A DNA stretch of 64,000 bases from Loxodes magnus (taxonomy: Eukaryota > Ciliophora > Karyorelictea > Loxodida > Loxodidae). Every line of letters begins with the position of its first letter. The stretch's first letter is position 1. Below, piece after piece: positions 58,201 through 64,000 of the stretch. The notes beneath the pieces are model-generated. The model saw nothing but the letters and a program-made list of their open reading frames with translations, had not been told where the DNA came from and ran no database searches. The stretch lies in NCBI GenBank assembly GCA_946699065.1, contig CAMPDV010001946.1, positions 1-64,000 of the forward strand, written 5' to 3'. Position numbers and translations under genes: made by a program.

Positions 58201-59106
58201 CACTTCAAAACACTTATAAAACTATGCTTTTTTTTACTTTAAAAATTACACTACTTTTTTTTCATACATTGTGAACTCACTCTGGTATTAAAATTTCGTA
58301 TTCTCACTTCAAAACATATCAAATACAATGCTTTTTTTTACTTTAAAAATTACACAACTATTTTTCATACATTGTGAACTCACTCTGGTATTAAAATTTC
58401 GTATTCTCACTTCAAAACATATCAAATACAATGCTTTTTTTTACTTTAAAAATTACACAACTATTTTTCATACATTGTGAACTCACTCTGGTATTAAAAT
58501 TTCGTATTCTCACTTCAAAACATATCAAATACAATGCTTTTTTTTACTTTAAAAATTACACAACTATTTTTCATACATTGTGAACTCACTCTGGTATTAA
58601 AATTTCGTATTCTCACTTCAAAACACTTATAAAACAATGCTTTTTTTTACTTTAAAAATTACACTACTTTTTTTCATACATTGTGAACTCACTCTTGTAT
58701 TAAAATTTCGTATTCTCACTTCAAAACACTTATAAAACTATGCTTTTTTTTACTTTAAAAATTACACTACTTTTTTTCATACATTGTGAACTCACTCTGG
58801 TATTAAAATTTCGTATTCTCACTTCAAAACATATCAAATACAATGCTTTTTTTTACTTTAAAAATTACACAACTATTTTTCATACATTGTGAACTCACTC
58901 TGGTATTAAAATTTCGTATTCTCACTTCAAAACATATCAAATACAATGCTTTTTTTTACTTTAAAAATTACACAACTATTTTTCATACATTGTGAACTCA
59001 CTCTGGTATTAAAATTTCGTATTCTCACTTCAAAACACTTATAAAACAATGCTTTTTTTTACTTTAAAAATTACACTACTTTTTTTCATACATTGTGAAC
59101 TCACTC
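55293..59106. repeat. 37-monomer (3.81 kb) higher-order repeat, copy 2
   Basis: This copy directly adjoins copy 1 and shares its marker order at an offset of about 3.81 kb. Private changes are a T9 tract at 57607-57615, a T10 tract at 57917-57926, one extra T in a middle tract near 58258, and an additional G58T monomer at 56939. The T10 tract alone creates overlapping repeat-derived frames on both strands (57791-58013), which are not genes. Confidence 0.83.
57917..57926. repeat. Expanded T10 tract
   Basis: The T8 tract is 10 T long. The two extra bases restore reading frame between adjacent monomers and so create a 67-codon frame on the plus strand (57810-58013) and a 68-codon frame on the minus strand (57791-57997). 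Both are translations of the satellite and have no coding features. Confidence 0.85.
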
Positions 59107-60444
59107 TTGTATTAAAATTTCGTATTCTCACTTCAAAACACTTATAAAACTATGCTTTTTTTTACTTTAAAAATTACACTACTTTTTTTCATACATTGTG
59201 AACTCACTCTGGCATTAAAATTTCGTATTCTCACTTCAAAACATATCAAATACAATGCTTTTTTTTACTTTAAAAATTACACAACTATTTTTCATACATT
59301 GTGAACTCACTCTGGTATTAAAATTTCGTATTCTCACTTCAAAACATATCAAATACAATGCTTTTTTTTACTTTAAAAATTACACAACTATTTTTCATAC
59401 ATTGTGAACTCACTCTGGTATTAAAATTTCGTATTCTCACTTCAAAACATATCTAAAACGATGCTTTTTTTTACTTTAAAAATTACACAACTATTTTTCA
59501 TACATTGTGAACTCACTCTGGTATTAAAATTTCGTATTCTCACTTCAAAACATATCAAATACAATGCTTTTTTTTACTTTAAAAATTACACAACTATTTT
59601 TCATACATTGTGAACTCACTCTGGTATTAAAATTTCGTATTCTCACTTCAAAACATATCAAATACAATGCTTTTTTTTACTTTAAAAATTACACAACTAT
59701 TTTTCATACATTGTGAACTCACTCTGGTATTAAAATTTCGTATTCTCACTTCAAAACATATCAAATACAATGCTTTTTTTTACTTTAAAAATTACACAAC
59801 TATTTTTCATACATTGTGAACTCACTCTGGTATTAAAATTTCGTATTCTCACTTCAAAACATATCAAATACAATGCTTTTTTTTACTTTAAAAATTACAC
59901 AACTATTTTTCATACATTGTGAACTCACTCTGGTATTAAAATTTCGTATTCTCACTTCAAAACATATCAAATACAATGCTTTTTTTTACTTTAAAAATTA
60001 CACAACTATTTTTCATACATTGTGAACTCACTCTGGTATTAAAATTTCGTATTCTCACTTCAAAAGATATCTAAAACGATGCTTTTTTTTACTTTAAAAA
60101 TTACACAACTATTTTTCATACATTGTGAACTCACTCTGGTATTAAAATTTCGTATTCTCACTTCAAAACATATCAAATACAATGCTTTTTTTTACTTTAA
60201 AAATTACACAACTATTTTTCATACATTGTGAACTCACTCTGGTATTAAAATTTCGTATTCTCACTTCAAAACATATCAAATACAATGCTTTTTTTTACTT
60301 TAAAAATTACACAACTATTTTTCATACATTGTGAACTCACTCTGGTATTAAAATTTCGTATTCTCACTTCAAAACACTTATAAAACAATGCTTTTTTTTA
60401 CTTTAAAAATTACACTACTTTTTTTCATACATTGTGAACTCACT

Positions 60445-62620
60445 CTTGTATTAAAATTTCGTATTCTCACTTCAAAACACTTATAAAACTATGCTTTTTT
60501 TTACTTTAAAAATTACACTACTTTTTTTCATACATTGTGAACTCACTCTGGCATTAAAATTTCGTATTCTCACTTCAAAACACTTATCAAAACAATGCTT
60601 TTTTTTACTTTAAAAATTACACAACTATTTTTCATACATTGTGAACTCACTCTGGTATTAAAATTTCGTATTCTCACTTCAAAACATATCAAATACAATG
60701 CTTTTTTTTACTTTAAAAATTACACAACTATTTTTCATACATTGTGAACTCACTCTGGTATTAAAATTTCGTATTCTCACTTCAAAAGATATCTAAAACG
60801 ATGCTTTTTTTTACTTTAAAAATTACACAACTATTTTTCATACATTGTGAACTCACTCTGGTATTAAAATTTCGTATTCTCACTTCAAAACATATCAAAT
60901 ACAATGCTTTTTTTTACTTTAAAAATTACACAACTATTTTTCATACATTGTGAACTCACTCTGGTATTAAAATTTCGTATTCTCACTTCAAAACACTTAT
61001 AAAACAATGCTTTTTTTTACTTTAAAAATTACACTACTTTTTTTCATACATTGTGAACTCACTCTTGTATTAAAATTTCGTATTCTCACTTCAAAACACT
61101 TATAAAACTATGCTTTTTTTTACTTTAAAAATTACACTACTTTTTTTCATACATTGTGAACTCACTCTGGTATTAAAATTTCGTATTCTCACTTCAAAAC
61201 ATATCAAATACAATGCTTTTTTTTACTTTAAAAATTACACAACTATTTTTCATACATTGTGAACTCACTCTGGTATTAAAATTTCGTATTCTCACTTCAA
61301 AACATATCAAATACAATGCTTTTTTTTTACTTTAAAAATTACACAACTATTTTTCATACATTGTGAACTCACTCTGGTATTAAAATTTCGTATTCTCACT
61401 TCAAAACACTTATAAAACAATGCTTTTTTTTACTTTAAAAATTACACTACTTTTTTTCATACATTGTGAACTCACTCTTGTATTAAAATTTCGTATTCTC
61501 ACTTCAAAACACTTATCAAAACTATGCTTTTTTTTACTTTAAAAATTACACTACTTTTTTTCATACATTGTGAACTCACTCTGGCATTAAAATTTCGTAT
61601 TCTCACTTCAAAACACTTATAAAAACAATGCTTTTTTTTACTTTAAAAATTACACAACTATTTTTCATACATTGTGAACTCACTCTGGTATTAAAATTTC
61701 GTATTCTCACTTCAAAACATATCAAATACAATGCTTTTTTTTACTTTAAAAATTACACAACTATTTTTCATACATTGTGAACTCACTCTGGTATTAAAAT
61801 TTCGTATTCTCACTTCAAAACATATCTAAAACGATGCTTTTTTTTACTTTAAAAATTACACAACTATTTTTCATACATTGTGAACTCACTCTGGTATTAA
61901 AATTTCGTATTCTCACTTCAAAACATATCAAATACAATGCTTTTTTTTACTTTAAAAATTACACAACTATTTTTCATACATTGTGAACTCACTCTGGTAT
62001 TAAAATTTCGTATTCTCACTTCAAAACATATCAAATACAATGCTTTTTTTTTACTTTAAAAATTACACAACTATTTTTCATACATTGTGAACTCACTCTG
62101 GTATTAAAATTTCGTATTCTCACTTCAAAAGATATCTAAAACGATGCTTTTTTTTACTTTAAAAATTACACAACTATTTTTCATACATTGTGAACTCACT
62201 CTGGTATTAAAATTTCGTATTCTCACTTCAAAACATATCAAATACAATGCTTTTTTTTACTTTAAAAATTACACAACTATTTTTCATACATTGTGAACTC
62301 ACTCTGGTATTAAAATTTCGTATTCTCACTTCAAAACATATCAAATACAATGCTTTTTTTTACTTTAAAAATTACACAACTATTTTTCATACATTGTGAA
62401 CTCACTCTGGTATTAAAATTTCGTATTCTCACTTCAAAACACTTATAAAACAATGCTTTTTTTTTACTTTAAAAATTACACTACTTTTTTTCATACATTG
62501 TGAACTCACTCTTGTATTAAAATTTCGTATTCTCACTTCAAAACACTTATAAAACTATGCTTTTTTTTACTTTAAAAATTACACTACTTTTTTTCATACA
62601 TTGTGAACTCACTCTGGCAT
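60445..62620. repeat. 10-monomer (1.03 kb) unit with paired TTG / GGC monomers
   Basis: A four-part signature recurs: J2a, a CACTAC monomer with G58T, J2, then a CACTAC monomer with T60C (GGCATT) 103 bp later. The G58T sites are at 60445, 61477 and 62511, offsets of 1,032 and 1,034 bp (10 monomers plus 2-4 bp), each with its GGCATT partner (60548, about 61580 and about 62614). The same pair occurs at 59106/59213 and 49424/49530. One extra G58T copy, without GGCATT, lies at 61064. Local indels (CACTTATCAAAAC near 60590 and 61515, and an extra A near 61621) account for the extra bases. Confidence 0.78.
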
Positions 62621-64000
62621 TAAAATTTCGTATTCTCACTTCAAAACACTTATAAAACAATGCTTTTTTTTTACTTTAAAAATTACACAACTATTTTTCA
62701 TACATTGTGAACTCACTCTGGTATTAAAATTTCGTATTCTCACTTCAAAACATATCAAATACAATGCTTTTTTTTACTTTAAAAATTACACAACTATTTT
62801 TCATACATTGTGAACTCACTCTGGTATTAAAATTTCGTATTCTCACTTCAAAACATATCTAAAACGATGCTTTTTTTTACTTTAAAAATTACACAACTAT
62901 TTTTCATACATTGTGAACTCACTCTGGTATTAAAATTTCGTATTCTCACTTCAAAACATATCAAATACAATGCTTTTTTTTACTTTAAAAATTACACAAC
63001 TATTTTTCATACATTGTGAACTCACTCTGGTATTAAAATTTCGTATTCTCACTTCAAAACATATCAAATACAATGCTTTTTTTTACTTTAAAAATTACAC
63101 AACTATTTTTCATACATTGTGAACTCACTCTGGTATTAAAATTTCGTATTCTCACTTCAAAACATATCAAATACAATGCTTTTTTTTACTTTAAAAATTA
63201 CACAACTATTTTTCATACATTGTGAACTCACTCTGGTATTAAAATTTCGTATTCTCACTTCAAAACATATCTAAAACGATGCTTTTTTTTACTTTAAAAA
63301 TTACACAACTATTTTTCATACATTGTGAACTCACTCTGGTATTAAAATTTCGTATTCTCACTTCAAAACATATCAAATACAATGCTTTTTTTTACTTTAA
63401 AAATTACACAACTATTTTTCATACATTGTGAACTCACTCTGGTATTAAAATTTCGTATTCTCACTTCAAAACATATCAAATACAATGCTTTTTTTTACTT
63501 TAAAAATTACACAACTATTTTTCATACATTGTGAACTCACTCTGGTATTAAAATTTCGTATTCTCACTTCAAAACACTTATAAAACTATGCTTTTTTTTA
63601 CTTTAAAAATTACACAACTATTTTTCATACATTGTGAACTCACTCTGGTATTAAAATTTCGTATTCTCACTTCAAAACATATCAAATACAATGCTTTTTT
63701 TTACTTTAAAAATTACACAACTATTTTTCATACATTGTGAACTCACTCTGGTATTAAAATTTCGTATTCTCACTTCAAAAACATATCAAATACAATGCTT
63801 TTTTTTACTTTAAAAATTACACAACTATTTTTCATACATTGTGAACTCACTCTGGTATTAAAATTTCGTATTCTCACTTCAAAACATATCAAATACAATG
63901 CTTTTTTTTACTTTAAAAATTACACAACTATTTTTCATACATTGTGAACTCACTCTGGTATTAAAATTTCGTATTCTCACTTCAAAACATATCAAATACA

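Larger units (their letters stand above)
1..64000. repeat. 103-bp AT-rich satellite array, all head-to-tail
   Basis: The window is a continuous head-to-tail array of a 103-bp unit, about 621 copies by length. It is cut by the window at both ends. The spacing is direct: successive GCT8 starts fall 103 bp apart (for example 14699 and 14802), with departures of 1-4 bp caused by T-tract or A-tract indels. The representative unit at 14699-14801 has 6 G, 19 C, 36 A and 42 T on this strand. All copies have the same orientation and no foreign sequence interrupts them. Diversity is concentrated at a few sites: the 15-bp junction (89-103), the middle (27, 31, 40, 42, 47), the GGT site (57-60), TTTCG (70-72) and the T8 length. 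Arrays of this length and uniformity are typical of eukaryotic heterochromatin. I recognise no named satellite family. A centromeric role is possible but not shown by the sequence. Confidence 0.99.
36001..64000. repeat. Zone 3: homogenised J1 / TATTTTT / GTG satellite
   Basis: Most monomers are the consensus form: J1 junction, CACAAC, TATTTTT, CATACATTG and GTG. Minority copies are J2a (CACTTATAAAACAAT), J3g and J4 (both ending ACGAT) and a few J2 copies, the latter often carrying T7 instead of T8. From 42115 a G58T variant (CTCTTGTATT) recurs, and T60C (CTCTGGCATT) occurs near 49530, 59213, 60548, 61584 and 62618. The CATTC and GTT forms are rare. Low diversity and clear multi-monomer duplications suggest that this part was amplified more recently than zone 1. 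No gene is present. The frame that starts at the monomer ATG meets TGA in the next monomer because GTG is nearly universal here. Confidence 0.85.

Noticed and set aside
1..64000. CRISPR array
   Set aside because: There are no unique spacers between short repeats. The whole 103-bp unit is repeated and variation is in discrete shared subtypes. No cas genes are present.
1..64000. Transposable element or virus sequence within the array
   Set aside because: No stretch departs from the 103-bp unit by more than a few bases. No terminal repeats, target-site duplications or polymerase-like frames were seen.
1..64000. Human-type CENP-B box
   Set aside because: The monomer has TTTCG, but the rest of the 17-bp box (a second CpG followed by GGG) is absent. 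A centromere role cannot be argued from this.
1..64000. Pure assembly artefact (collapsed or looped tandem repeat)
   Set aside because: Copies differ by many discrete variants, and neighbouring higher-order copies carry private changes, unlike an exact loop. Local copy-number errors remain possible and need spanning reads.
1..64000. Coding minisatellite or protein repeat domain
   Set aside because: The 103-bp unit length is not a multiple of three and each frame contains stops in nearly every monomer, so the array cannot encode a long repeat protein.

Overview
The whole 64 kb is one uninterrupted tandem satellite-DNA array. The basic unit is 103 bp and about 24% G+C. Every monomer reads in the same direction, and the length corresponds to about 621 copies. 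Reading from end to end I saw no unique sequence, protein-coding gene, RNA gene, transposon, CRISPR array or inverted segment. The array runs off both ends of the window, so its true length is greater than 64 kb. This points to a eukaryotic nuclear genome, probably pericentromeric, centromeric, subtelomeric or sex-chromosome heterochromatin assembled from long reads. I do not recognise the monomer and cannot name the organism.

Monomer layout, numbered from the G of GCT8 (representative copy 14699-14801): T8 tract at 3-10; ACTTT then A5 at 11-20; a variable middle at 24-47 with variant sites 27, 31, 40, 42 and 47; GAACTCACTCTGG around 47-59 with variant sites 57-60; AAAATTTCG at 64-72, which holds the only constant CpG; CTCACTTCAAAA at 77-88; and a 15-bp junction at 89-103. 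The junction comes in a few discrete forms: J1 CATATCAAATACAAT, J2 CACTTATAAAACTAT, J2a (J2 ending ACAAT), J3 GATATCTAAAACTAT, J3g (J3 ending ACGAT) and J4 CATATCTAAAACGAT.

Three zones are visible. Zone 1 (1 to about 13.2 kb) has J2/J3 junctions and mostly GTT at 45-47. Zone 2 (about 13.2-36 kb) is a mosaic of old-type, J1-type and recombinant monomers. Zone 3 (about 36-64 kb) is dominated by J1 monomers with TATTTTT and GTG, interspersed with J2a, J3g and J4 copies. From 42.1 kb it also carries TTG (site 58) variants, and from 49.5 kb GGC (site 60) variants.

Rare variants recur at multiples of about 103 bp with the same neighbours, which reveals multi-monomer (higher-order) duplications of many sizes: about 6, 7, 8, 10, 13, 14, 19, 24, 37 and 44 monomers. 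The clearest is a 37-monomer, 3.81 kb unit present as two adjacent copies at about 51.5-55.3 and 55.3-59.1 kb.

The only open reading frames over about 65 codons are by-products of the repeat. Because 103 is 1 more than a multiple of 3, a frame passes through two different readings of successive monomers, and it stays open only where a GTG monomer is followed by a GTT monomer or where an indel restores frame. I found no new protein-coding system. What is interesting here is the architecture and recent history of an apparently undescribed 103-bp satellite.
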